Assembly: GCA_036429605.1 (NCBI GenBank)
Contig: JAVFKD010000004.1
Span: forward strand, 2,604,001-2,668,000
Length of the DNA stretch: 64,000 nt
Origin: Cladobotryum mycophilum
Taxonomy: Eukaryota > Ascomycota > Sordariomycetes > Hypocreales > Hypocreaceae
Reading direction: 5' to 3'
How positions within the stretch are numbered: the first letter of the stretch is position 1; every line of letters starts with the position of its first letter. The notes under the pieces are model-generated. The model worked only from the letters and a program-made list of their open reading frames with translations, had not been told where the DNA came from and did not search any database. Below, piece after piece: positions 12,642 to 23,544 of the stretch. Position numbers and translations under genes: made by a program.

Positions 12642-14829
12642 GAGCGCCTCTCGGGGTAAATGATAGCTTTTGTTTTTGTTTCTGTTTTCATGAAATGGCA
12701 TGGCGTTTAAGGTTCAAACTACGGCCAGGCAAGGAGAGCTGGCTGATTGGGCTTGATTGGGTTGGAGCGTGATGGTCTGTTTTGATACGCGCGAGTACGC
12801 GCTGGACATGACGGTTTTTTCGCACTTTACTGCTGCTTCTGCTGCTATTACTTGTGTTCATCCCGGAACGAGCCTACTCGCAGGAACGGACACTCTTTTA
12901 CGGCCGCGCCAGTTTCCATGTGCAATTTCACATGATTCTTTTTTCTTTTTTCTCTCATAGGAATTGGAACACCGTCAGGGAGTTGGTACGCGACTCCGGA
13001 AAAGCTCTACGGGAACTCTGTACATGATGACACGGGCGAATTGTGTGTGTGGATGTGGGTGGGCAGCGTTTGGGGATGGGATAGCGTTGTGTAATTATAC
13101 CATGGGGGGATTTCTCGGCGCGGATGGTACGGGAATGATGAAATTTTACGACCATTTTACTGCACATTTTTGCTTTCAACGTTACAATTGAAATTTTTTA
13201 TTAACCCAGCCTCCTTATTGTTGTGTTGGTTGTGCGTGCGTGCGTGCTTGTGCGTGTGTGTTTTTGTCAAGGCGCGCTCGGGGATGATGGGCTTGTTGAC
13301 ATGGGTGTTGAGAAAAGAAACGGAGGGGCCGAGGTGTCACGTCACGTCACGCGGGTGTTGCAAGTGAGCGAGGACTATGGCAAGGTAAGGCAAGGTAAGG
13401 TACGGAGTAAGTAAGGCTAAAGGGAATGAGATGGGATGGTCGTGGCCTGGCATGGTTCCCAAAACATGAGATGGGCGGTGTGAGGGGGGCGGGAACTCAT
13501 CGAGGTTCATTCGGTTCGTATTCAAAATAGAAATAGAATTTTAGAAACCCGGCAATGGTTGTTGTCGTCCTGACTCAGGCGGATCATGATACTCCGCCTC
13601 ATTGTGGGAGGATGAAGGTCCGGACAAATGAGGGATTCCCAGCGAGGCGATGCGTTGGCATTATCCATTTGACACACACTTTGGCTCCCACGTGTCGAAG
13701 GGGGAAAAGCATGAGGCGCTGGTTCCCCATAGACTTAGTACTTACAACTAGCACCTACTCTGTGCTTGTACGGAGTATCTACTTTGTAAAATGCAATAAG
13801 ATTGAAGGCGTCGAATAAGAAGCCAAGCGAGGGTGATGAGGGACAGAAGGTGACGACTAATGCAGGGCTGAGAAACTCGTCGCGCATCCCGTTTGCTGGT
13901 TTCCGGTTCAAGGTGGAAACAAGGCGCGGCAGCGTAGGATCGCATGACAGGCAGTAAGTATGAAAGCACCCCTTGCTGTAGTGGTACTATAGGGACGGAG
14001 TAGGTAAGCAGGTAAGGTAAGGTAAGGTACCTTAAGGTATCAAGGTACCAAGTTAGGTAAGTTGGGTGACTAAATGCAGTTATAAAATAGCCCTGGAGCT
14101 CTAATGGCCATAATGGCAAGGCTTTTGATACTTGTATTTTGATGCTATATTAACGTTAACTGTGGATTTGTTTTAATCCTAAAAAACCTTTTCCAGCAGC
14201 CATGGTGCAAAACAGCAGCGAGAGCGTGGATGTCGTCAGCTCACTTCGTCATCGTCATTGCTTGGACTTTTATCAGGAACGGTACCTGCTCGGGACCTTG
14301 AGCATGGCCCGTGCAAGCAAGCTCGATAGCTCTTCTACAGTAGGGAGATACTGCTAGCTACAGCGTGCTCAATGCGGAGATGCAGAGTATACCACTAACT
14401 GATCTTATGTACACCCCTCATGAAACAACTTGTGTAGCTGCAGTAGCTTCCCTTCCCACTACCACCTTTTGCCTACCAGCCTACCAGCCTACGACTAGGC
14501 CTACGCCTCAAGCACAGCTCCAACCGATTCTTCCGAAACAGTTCAGTTGGCAGCCTCACCCTCTCCAGACGTCTTTGCGTGTTTACACTGCCTTTACGAA
14601 TTCTTTGGATTCTTGTTTTGCTTTTCTGTTGAAATTATTTCTGGAGCCAAAGATTAGGCAACACCCCCCAGAAGATGGCATCCGACCTGCCTTTCTGGTT
14701 GCCGTTATTATAATAGTTGAAAAAGAGAGCAGCAAAAAAGTCACACTCAACAAAATCATACAATTCCTCTTCCCCTTCCCCCTTGCGTCCTCCTCCCTCC
14801 TCCCCCTCCCCCTCCTCATCATTCACACA
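12642..14829. other. 2.2 kb spacer with H1 3' region and upstream region of the next gene
   Basis: No frame here looks coding. The stretch carries two exact TACGGAGTA copies (13401-13409 and 13769-13777) and a GACGGAGTA variant near 13994. Repeated GGTAAG units occur near 13385-13410 and 14010-14035, with a 10-nt palindrome AAGGTACCTT at 14024-14033. CTACCAGC-type repeats lie near 14473-14500. A C/T-rich block at about 14760-14820 directly precedes the next start codon and is likely its core promoter or leader. Confidence 0.5.
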
Positions 14830-16587
14830 ATGGCATCGTCAAACCCGTTCCGGAAGAGTCTATCGCAGTCAGAGAACCGTTTCCCGCCAATCGACTCCAT
14901 AGACACTGCTCAGACCCTTTCCGGCAAACCCAACTTTCACAATGACGATGACGAATCTCTGCCTGCGCCGAATCACGCAAGAAGAAAGAAGAGCCTAAAG
15001 AAGGTCCGCGTCCTGTCACCGCCGCCTCGATCACCAGAGTCGCCGGAATGGCCAGGCCATGCGCCTCCTCCGAGTGAACTCTTCGCTGCCACCTACCCCC
15101 AGGATCCATTCAGCACAGCAGTATCCGACGACAACGTCTGGGTCAACAAAACTACCCCGCCCCCTCACCAACCGGCTCTTCCGCAGACGCAAATTCAATG
15201 GCCAAGTGCAGATGCGCGGAATCCCGCCCAGAGTCCAGTCAACCCGTTTAGCAAGACACCTCAAGATGGTGTAAATCTAAAGCAAGAGAGGAGGGACGAA
15301 GGCGAAGCGCTAAAGGCGGCAAATACCGCCTCCAGAAGATCATTGAATGTCGATTCATTTAGGCGGCTGCTCATGACTGGAGCAGCAAGTCCTCCAAACT
15401 CTCCGCCGCCATCAGATTCTTCTTCGGAACAATATGAGGCTGAAGCTCAAGCTATACCATATGACTCCAGAATGGGAGTTCCGGGAAGCAATGTTTCGCG
15501 CCCTGAATCTCACAGCGGAAATCCGGATAAAACCGGAGCTATTCGAGAGACGCCTGCCACAGCTCAGCCAGCTCGGGAGAAGAAGCCTCCTCCACCGCCG
15601 CCCAGTTCTCGGCACGGGAAATCGCTCAAGGCTGACGGCAAAGAACTTGGTCTGGGAATTACTGTCAATAATGACAACCTATCTGCATCTCTTGGCTTGG
15701 CCGAGTCATCACGTCCCCCAATTTCTCGTGGGAGCACTAGCGATAGCAGTGACACCTCATTCAGTCGTGATTTAATAATCAAGGCATTGGATCCAGAGCT
15801 CAATATTCCAGTCACACCGGATCAGGAGAAGCCTAACCCTTTGGCATCTGCACCGAACAGCAATAAGAAGCCTGTACCAGCTCCTCCGCCACGAAGAGGA
15901 CATGCCAGAGCCGAGAGCAGGGCGTTGAACACTAATCGAAGTACACGCTCGACTTCAAATCCGCAGGATAGCGATCCGCCATCACGGACATCAATGGACT
16001 CCAACCCCTCCCGTCCTAGCAGTATCCGTCATGGCGTCACGGCTCCAGTACCTCCACCCCCACGAAGACCAAATATTGGGCCGAGACAACTAAGCATCAC
16101 TCCGTTGGCTAGCATTTCATCTTCCAATGCTACTCTACACACCGAACCCGATCACTATACAACTGTCCCGGAATCACCAATCACCCGTGAATCCCCCACC
16201 GCGCAAACAAAGCCACTGGTGAAGCCCCCACCTCCCCCAACACGCCAGCCGTCCACTCGTCGAGCCCCGAGTATACACAGTATCGATACAAGCAGTCGAC
16301 GAGTCTCTGCAGACGGCAAAACACGGGATACTATGGCTCCTCCTCCCCCTCCTCCGCCGGCCAGACACAGAGGAAGCAGTCAAAGCAGCCTCAACGGGCC
16401 ACCCACAATCACAGGTATTGACGGAATACCGAAGTCAGTGCCGTCTTTAGATGGCCCAACTAGTTTAAGAGATTCAAAACCAGTTCCTACATCGCCAGCA
16501 GCCGACTTTGGCAAAAGTAATGATATTCTCGCTGATTTGGATGCACTGCAAAGAGAGGTAGATGCATTGCGTGGGAAAATGAGCTAG
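14830..16587 (+). CDS. Proline-rich protein with NPF motifs, function unknown
   Basis: A single exon of 585 residues. The frame stays open upstream to 14365, but the upstream part is leader-like (C/T-rich, low complexity), so the ATG at 14830 (MASSNPFRKSLSQ) is the best start. The protein is disordered in character: many PPxP and polyproline runs (PPPPPPP near residue 510), RR/KK-flanked proline motifs of the SH3-ligand type, and two NPF tripeptides (residues 5-7 and near 140), which in fungi and animals bind EH domains of endocytic proteins. One short conserved-looking block is NVDSFRRLLMTG. The C-terminus (DILADLDALQREVDAL) looks like a short coiled coil. No enzyme domain is visible. A role at endocytic or actin patches is an inference from the NPF and polyproline motifs only. 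Confidence 0.8.
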   Translation: MASSNPFRKSLSQSENRFPPIDSIDTAQTLSGKPNFHNDDDESLPAPNHARRKKSLKKVRVLSPPPRSPESPEWPGHAPPPSELFAATYPQDPFSTAVSDDNVWVNKTTPPPHQPALPQTQIQWPSADARNPAQSPVNPFSKTPQDGVNLKQERRDEGEALKAANTASRRSLNVDSFRRLLMTGAASPPNSPPPSDSSSEQYEAEAQAIPYDSRMGVPGSNVSRPESHSGNPDKTGAIRETPATAQPAREKKPPPPPPSSRHGKSLKADGKELGLGITVNNDNLSASLGLAESSRPPISRGSTSDSSDTSFSRDLIIKALDPELNIPVTPDQEKPNPLASAPNSNKKPVPAPPPRRGHARAESRALNTNRSTRSTSNPQDSDPPSRTSMDSNPSRPSSIRHGVTAPVPPPPRRPNIGPRQLSITPLASISSSNATLHTEPDHYTTVPESPITRESPTAQTKPLVKPPPPPTRQPSTRRAPSIHSIDTSSRRVSADGKTRDTMAPPPPPPPARHRGSSQSSLNGPPTITGIDGIPKSVPSLDGPTSLRDSKPVPTSPAADFGKSNDILADLDALQREVDALRGKMS

Positions 16588-17298
16588 CATTGAGCGGCAA
16601 TCGTTTTTCTTCTTCTTTTTTTTTTGGTCTCAGTATATAGATATTTATTGCCTAGGCCTATGGCAGACACTTTTGTTAGACGCTTACTCTGGGTATGAAG
16701 CACGAAAAAGGATGTTTGAGACATGCTTGGAGGCGTTGTCATCTTGGGTTGGGTATACCTTTTTGAAGTTTAAATACATAGCCTCGCCGTCTGGACGGCC
16801 TTCCTGGGTTATGAGAAAGAATTACAACAACACTTTATCTCTCTTTGTTCATGCGTTTGCCTGCTTCTTGATGAGTGATGGAGGTGGATACGGCCCAGCC
16901 TCCCACGTTGTTAAACAATGCCTCCATAACAATGTCCACGCATATCCTCACTTCAGCAACGCCATTTCTTCCCCGGGTCTCAGTGATGGGATTCAGTTCT
17001 CTTTGATTGAGATCTGAGATAACAGTGATGTTAACTTTGGCAAGTGACTGCAAGGGTGACCGCTCCTGCCATGAACCGAATTCACACCTTCCTTCATACA
17101 GCGTCATGCATCGTCAAGCATTGTCGATAAAAAGCGTCACGTTTTCTTCCCTCTTCATGACTCTGCTCTCTATTGCTCTTGTTTCCTTTCTCTTGCTGTT
17201 CAAACCGCTTCTATAACTTTCATTCGCGATTCTCGCTAGAGAACTCTCGCTCGCACTCTCGTCGCCTCCCAAAAGTCCTGAACCTCAGCACTCAAATC
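16588..17298. other. 711-nt spacer
   Basis: This lies between the proline-rich gene and the small cysteine-rich ORF. A T-rich block right after the stop (16605-16626) fits a 3' end region. The last 150 bases are rich in C and T (CTCTCGCTCGCACTCTCGTC), a usual fungal leader composition, which gives some support to transcription of the following small ORF. Nothing else is recognised. Confidence 0.4.
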
Positions 17299-17517
17299 AT
17301 GTGCTTCACCGAGGTTGGCATACAGGTATGCGCCGTGTGCAGCAGAAAGATTTCTGAAGTCACCATTGGGACAGTCCCATGTGTTCGTGCATGTGGCAAA
17401 TTTGTCTCGCGGATGACGGGAAAGCAGATACAGGGGCTGTGCCCTGTGTGTTCAGCAAAGAGGGACGAGAGTGCCAACGTTGCCATGAGGTTGAATCAAC
17501 GCTTTTCAAAGTCGTAA
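17299..17517 (+). CDS. Small cysteine-rich hypothetical protein
   Basis: The ORF encodes 72 residues starting MCFTEVGIQVCAVCSRK. The cysteines form two CxxC pairs (CAVC near residue 11 and CPVC near 48) with a CVRAC in between, which suggests a small zinc-binding fold. Fungal genomes contain many short proteins that start MC and carry such pairs, so a real gene is plausible. The stop lies only 48 nt from the stop of the LrgAB gene on the other strand, so the two would overlap in their 3' untranslated regions. A GTATGC splice donor inside the ORF (17325) leaves open a different exon structure. No function can be given. Confidence 0.45.
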   Translation: MCFTEVGIQVCAVCSRKISEVTIGTVPCVRACGKFVSRMTGKQIQGLCPVCSAKRDESANVAMRLNQRFSKS

Positions 17518-17565
17518 AAGGTGGGGATCGCTGCATCGTGTATGTATCACGTCTTGGGGAATATA

Positions 17566-19494
17566 CTAAAGGCCGACAAGTGACCTTATTATAGCCACCA
17601 CAGGGGGTATCGAAGTGAGCAAGACCGTTACGAAACCAAACAGAATCATCGACAGACTGGACAACGCTGCTGCACGAGGATCCGTCTTTAGGAGCGAGGC
17701 CGTTGCGATTGCGCTCGAACTGATGCCCAAACTAACACCCCTGGCAACATAATCGCCTGTTACAGATGTACCACCATGTTAGCGTTGTTCACAGATATAT
17801 CCACAACTAGCCGACTGGAAATTCAAGAATACAACTTACTTTCAGGGACCCTCAACCAATTTAGGATCCGTTGTCCGACAAGCGCCCCCGTAATCCCACT
17901 TACGAGAGTCACTGGTGCAACGGTGTTCACATCACCTCCTAGGTTCTGCGTTGCAGGAATTGCCATTGCGAGGGTCAAGCTTCGCGAGGCTAAAGCCAAA
18001 CTGCGTTGAGCGCCGAGGCCGATGGCACGACAAAGCGGCGGGTAGGCGAAAAGAGTCGCAACAGAAACGACGACATCCGGAACGATTATGGATACAAAGT
18101 GCTCCTTGAGCTCACGCCGGTATTGGAACATGGGTAGGGCAAGACAGACAATGCTAGCATCCAGAATGCTACTCAATAAGTCTCCAGCTCCAGGAAGTTG
18201 ATGCGGTCGATTGGGATCTTCCCAGTATTTCAGATAGTTAGAACCATTCTTATACTCTCGAAGTGCCGTGTTGAGGTTGTCACCTCTTATCTCAGCCAGT
18301 CCCCATATTGCGAGCACAGTGATCAATGACGATACAACGACAGGATGCAGAAACTGTCTCCACGTTGCCGGCACCACCATGGCCAGAAGAAAGGCGATAG
18401 TATTGATGGTGAGTTGAGCCGGCATTGCGTATCCGTTTACATAATACACAGGCAGACCGACGAAAAGAAACACTGTCAGATATATTGTCAAGCTGGAATG
18501 GGTCTCGAGAAAAGCGGCCCAACGCTCACTCCGAGGCTGAGGAGGGGGTATCTGAGAAGGGTAGTCTGGCCTGATCGACGGCGTCTCCGGACTTGATACC
18601 TGCGATTCATATTGAGAATGATGACGGATCTGGACTTTCAGTTGTGGCGGCTCCTGTGGAGATCCTGGAGAAGATTCCTTATCGGAGAAAGAGGGCCAAG
18701 ATGGTCCAGTCGAATGCACTGATGGCGAGACACTATCTATCCTCGACTTTTCGTTGAGACTGATACTATTGGCCATAGGAATAACGCCCAAGGCCTCACC
18801 AAGTTCCTCTGCCCTCTGTACTTGGGCCGTTTTAGATGAGCCGAGGAATAACGAGAGTGCTCTAGCGAGATAGGAAGATACTGCGATCATGACGAGGTAG
18901 CCAAAGACTAATTGATGATGGCTTAGCAACAGGTATGGAGATGCCAGGGATTCTGTCTGGTAACACTCCTGTATCAAAACTTACCAAAGACTGCGATGAT
19001 TTTCATCACTTCAGTAACTCGGACACTTGGACTGAGAGGCAGCGTCACAAAGGATGGGGTGAAGAAGATATTGATCCATCGAAGCAACCATCCGGCCTGG
19101 AGGTCAAGTATCAGTTACTCAAGGTCTATTTTGTTTACAGACGGCTTATCAAGGCTTACCGGGATTTCGATCACAGACAATATCTTTTTTGTCTTGTGCC
19201 CTCCAAGTACCGCCTCACTGAGGAGCAGTGCAAAGAAGAGCAGCAGAAGGCAGGCAACAGACGCCGGGAAGGCTACCGAAAGCTTTTTGAACAAGGAATC
19301 GACTCCAAAGCAAGCCGCTAGAAATGCTACGACACCGATTGGTGTGTATATCCATGATCGCCAGAACCTTTCCGAGCAGCCCGTGGTGGCCTAAAGGTAA
19401 AGGAGGAGAGAGTCAGACAAAACAGGACTCGGAAGGGGGGATGTACCAGTTTAACAGCTGCCAGGGAATCATATGCGACGGCCCCTAGTCCCAT
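17566..19494 (-). CDS. LrgA/LrgB-type membrane protein (plant PLGG1-like fusion)
   Basis: Five exons, complement(17566..17756, 17840..18907, 18985..19096, 19160..19390, 19447..19494), give about 549 residues. The N-terminal third has several hydrophobic helices like LrgA (CidA). A polar linker rich in S, P and Q follows. The C-terminal half is a clear LrgB (CidB) domain with helices and the hallmark stretch LGGDVNTVAPVTLVSGITGALVG. The last exon completes it with SSSAIATASLLKTDPRAAA and a final helix. Bacterial LrgA and LrgB are separate proteins linked to murein hydrolase control. In plants the fused form PLGG1 carries glycolate and glycerate across the chloroplast envelope. The fungal protein's substrate is not known to me. 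The 16-residue first exon is the least certain part; every other junction keeps frame with good GTAAGY donors. Confidence 0.85.
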
Positions 19495-21795
19495 GATGGG
19501 AATTCACCAAGGGAGTGATTCTCTAGGACTGACTAATGTGGTGCAAATATGTATATGATGTACTTGCGACGCCTGTGCTATGAGACCAAGCTACCGAAGC
19601 TCTCACCTAACAGTGAGTCGAGGAGATTTGCTCAAAGGCATACAACAGAAAGCCTAAAAAAGAGCGGAATGATACGAGGAGCAAGAAAACATCTACGCAA
19701 GAGAGGTGTGCCTCTTCAAGTAAGGAATACGGGTCACGCCATGCTTGGCCCCATTGCAACGATTTCTTCATACAAGACAAAACGAGAGTCATCCAGACCA
19801 TTTTCTCTCCCTCAAGACAGACGGACACACCTACCGACAGCTATGTAAGACCCGTGTGGAACCCCCCCCCCCGTCGTCCATCAAACATAACCGCTTGATG
19901 CCCGCTCCCTGCAAAGCGGATCCCTCTTGCTTGACAGGCAGCAAGGTGTACTATTTTTTTTTTGTTGATGGTAGCCTATATTACGTGTCTTTGAAATTCA
20001 CTGGGCTCTTTCTGACCCTGCTCGAGGAGGAATAGTAAGGGAAAGGGATCATCTAGCCTGGCATGTGAATTCTAGTCGTGTTGATTCTTCTTTTTCTTTC
20101 TCTTTCTGTTTTTCTCTCCTCTCTCTTTGTTTCTCTCTCTTTGCCCCTCTCTCTTTGTTTCTCTTTTTCCCTCTTTCTTTTTTGATTACAAAGTAAAAAA
20201 AAGTTCGGGGGGCGGTGGGTTGGATGAAACGCTGCTGGTGGACTTATCCGACTTTTTTTTCCGGCGTCGTGGTGGTGGTATTTTCAGCTTGAGATGGATT
20301 TCACATGTCTCTCATCAATGGAACCCAAGAGGAGACGGAGAAATAAAATCTGAGAGAGATGAGACAAAACATAAGGTCACGCTCACCGCACATGGTTCGA
20401 TTTTTTCATGTAAAAATGGATTTTCTTTTCTTTACCGCCCAAGTCTGATGGGCATCTGATACACCCATCATCTCGATTCGGCAAAGCACAGTCAGTCAAA
20501 CCATCCAAGTCGCATCAGAGACAAAATAGACGAGAATCAAAATGAGAGAGAAAAAGAAGGGTTTTTTTACTATTTCCTACCTAGATCAGTACCATCCATC
20601 TCACCAGCTACTAGAATCCTTCAAGACAAAAAACACCAGAAAAGATTCCTGTGTCCGTCACCTCACCAGATTCCTAGCCAGTCCAAGAGTTATCAAGTCC
20701 ATAGACCCAAGGCCTCCTTTCCCTCTCTCAATTTTTTTAAATCGTTTTTTGTGCGTTGTGGTTGTTTTGATCCCTCCACGCTTCAGTTCCAATCGATCGT
20801 CCTTGTGTATAAAAACCACTGTCGAGTGAACAACCAACAAAAGAGTCAATCGTTCAATCCCGTGTAGATGACAAGGATCCAGAGCACTCGACAACTGAAG
20901 CATTCCAAAAATTCGTCCATGGGTTCCTCACCCCCCAAAAAACACCTCAAAGCGTTTCAGAAGGATGCCACCGCCCAACCTCATCAAAGGCTCGTTCGTT
21001 CGTCCAAGCGTAGTGATATCATCAAAAAAGGTATCATGCCCAACCCTCCGATGCAAACAGCCCAATCCTTCCAGCAGAAATCGCAACTGCTCTCCGCGTA
21101 ACCAGCGAGGAGCGAGCAGAAAATGTGCCGAAAAAAGATTCCAGATACGCCTCGCATATCCCCCTCCCCTCCCCGCTTCCAGCGTCTAGTTACGCCAACT
21201 CCCTAAGAAGCACATTGATTCCATCCATCCATTCGTCCGTCCATCCTGTTCATCCGCCCGCCCATCCGTCTAAGCAGGTATCCACGCCGCGCTCTTTCCA
21301 GCCCAAATCCTTTGTTTTGCCGGTCCATTCCCTTTTTCTTTCATCCGAAGACTATACTGTCGAACAGATAGAAACGAGAAAAAAATGACTTCCAGAGCCG
21401 ATAGCAGAAGTGGTATAGGTCGACAAAGCGTTGCGCAAATTGCAAAGAATTGTAAAATAGACAAACGACCAGCATGCCTTTCATCCGAAGTATAGTGTCT
21501 TTATGTTCGCTTGCGCAGAAATGTGGGAGAGAAAAGAGTTCCGACTTGGAACCAAGAATACGGTGTGGTTGTGGTCCATCAGCAATGAAGTCCGGTTCGC
21601 CGTTCCGTCCATTCGCCAAAAGTCGTGCGAATAATGTACAATCCAACAATGAAAGTTGCCCTCAGCTCCTACAGAAAAATCATGTCAAAAAATCACAAGG
21701 AAAAAGCAAGTCCCCTTTCGCCGGTTCGCCGCCCGTCATCATGCATGAATGAGGGAGAGAGAGAAAAGAGAGAGACATAGAGAGAGAGAGAGATA
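19495..21795. other. 2.3 kb spacer with long pyrimidine tracts
   Basis: Between the LrgAB start and the DHH1 stop. It contains an 11-base C run at 19862-19872, a T/C tract at about 20085-20185 that is almost pure pyrimidine for 100 nt, and GA-rich sequence just after the DHH1 stop (21748-21794). The part nearest DHH1 probably includes its 3' untranslated region. Two copies of TTTCATCCGAAG (21338 and 21479) are each followed by a 7-nt block that is the reverse complement of the other's (ACTATAC versus GTATAGT in outline). No gene is supported. Confidence 0.5.
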
Positions 21796-23544
21796 TTAAG
21801 ATTGGGGATCACGGGGCTGGCCACGACCCCGACCGCCACCGCTGCCACCACGGCCACGGTATCCACGTCCACCACGACCTCCTCGGCCGCGTCCGCCATT
21901 GAACTGCGGGTTACCATTCTGCTGGCCGTTCTGGCTCTGCCAGTGAGCCTGAGATTGCTGCGCCTGTTGTGCCAGCTGCGGTTGGGGGAAGAATGATTGC
22001 TGTTGACCCTGTAGAGCCTGTTGAGGTTGGAGACTCTTGGGTGGAAGATTAGAGATGGGTCGGGGAATAGACTCGGGGTTTTCGTAGACGTAGAGGCTCT
22101 TGTCGATGCTCGCAGGGATGGGCTGGATTTCGGTGCCCAAGTCCCGCTCAATGTTGTAGAGGTTGAATCGATCATCCCAGTTGATCAGGTTAATGGCCAG
22201 ACCAAGGTGACCGAATCGGCCGGAGCGACCAATTCTGTGCAGGTAGGTTTCGGCGTTCTTGGGGAAATCAAAGTTGATGACGACGTTGACGGCCTGGATA
22301 TCGATACCACGGGTGAGAAGATCGGAGCAGACCAGGTTTCGGCAGACACCGTTGCGGAAGTCGTGGAAGACACGGTTACGAGCCTGCTGCTGCATTCTCG
22401 CGTGACTGTAGAAGCATGAGTAGCCCAGTTCGGTGATTTTCTTGGCGAGCAATTCGACTCGGTTGGTCGAGTTGCAGAAGATGATGGATTGGTTGATTTG
22501 GAGCTTAGAGAAGAGGGTATTCAAGCAGTGGACTTTCTGCTTTTCTTCAACGAAGGCGTAGTACTGGGTGATACCCCGCAGGGTGAGTTCGTCCATGAGG
22601 TTGATCTCGTAAGGGCTAGCCATGTTTTTGTCGGAAAAGTCCTTGACGGAGAGAGGGAAGGTAGCGGAGAAGAGCATGACCTGACGGTCTTTGGGGTGGA
22701 ACTGGAGCAGCTGCTCGATGACGGGGGTGAATTCGATGGATAGAAGCTTGTCGGCCTCGTCCATGATGAACATGGGGCACTCACTCAGATCCGCAACATT
22801 CTTTCCTGCGAGATCGAGGATTCTGCCGGGAGTACCGACCACAATATGAACGGGCTCCTGCAGGCGAAGAATATCATCTCGCAAGCCCGTGCCACCGGTC
22901 GTGACCATGACGTTGACGCCCAAATGCTTGCCCAGAGTCTTGCAGACCTGTGACGTCTGCATGGCAAGCTCTCGTGTAGGGACGAGGATAAGACATTGGA
23001 TCTTGGATACCTTGGGATTAATTCGTTCAAGAGCGGGGATGACAAAAGCAGCCGTCTTGCCCGTGCCGTTCTTGGCTCGGGCCAGAATATCTCGTCCTGT
23101 CAGTGCGACGGGAATGGCTTCTTCTTGGATAGGTGAGGGCTTTTCGAAACCGGCTTCGAAAATGCCCATGAGCAGGTCTCGCTTCAAGGCAAAGTTCTCA
23201 AACTCAAGACCCTTTGTTTTTGTGACATCCTACAAGGGGGGAGGGGGGCGAGCCGTCAGTGACGAATTAGCCGAGCGGGGGGGGGGGGGGGGATGGTGGG
23301 CGGGCGGGCAAACCTCTGTTTGTTGTCTCGTATCTTTGGCAGGGAGCTTCAGGTTCTTCTTCCATTCATCGCTCCGAGCAGGAGTAGCACCATCACTACA
23401 TGCCCGTCAGTTAATATGGCATATTTTTTTTAAAAACCCCACTGCAATTTTTGTTTGTTTTGTTCGCTATGCCTCCCCCAGCGAAGCAAGGTTGCCTGAC
23501 CTTAGTTGGGTGTTTTTCAACTGATCTGCTAACTGACTCGCCAT
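21796..23544 (-). CDS. DHH1: DEAD-box RNA helicase Dhh1 (DDX6 family)
   Basis: Three exons, complement(21796..23229, 23314..23395, 23501..23544), give 519 residues. The protein acts in decapping and translational repression of mRNA in P-bodies. All helicase motifs are present: Q motif (FEKPSPIQEE), motif I (AKNGTGKT), PTRELA, DEAD (MDEADKLL), SAT, RGID and HRIGRSGRFG. The two upstream introns were placed to join MASQLADQLKNTQL to SDGATPARSDEWKKNL and then to DVTKTKGLEFENF, which is the family's N-terminus. The C-terminus carries a Q/N-rich segment and an RGG-rich tail (GGRGRGGRGGRG), typical of filamentous fungi and likely to aid condensate formation. Intron 2 holds a 16-base C run (coding strand). 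The reading frame is clean. Confidence 0.96.
23277..23292. repeat. 16-base G homopolymer in DHH1 intron 2
   Basis: Sixteen consecutive G on the plus strand (C on the coding strand) lie within the 84-nt second intron of DHH1, roughly 21-36 nt from the 5' splice site and upstream of the acceptor. This length is prone to slippage and sequencing miscounts. On the transcript it reads as poly-C ahead of the acceptor, in the position of a pyrimidine tract. Confidence 0.85.

Noticed and set aside
12003..12701. Long minus-strand frames opposite histone H1
   Set aside because: They are leucine/serine-rich mirror images of the lysine/alanine-coding H1 tail and have no independent support.
14365..14829. 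N-terminal extension of the proline-rich protein gene
   Set aside because: The frame is open but starts at GTG, is C/T-rich and low in complexity, and ends in an untranslated-leader-like block; the ATG at 14830 has a natural protein start.
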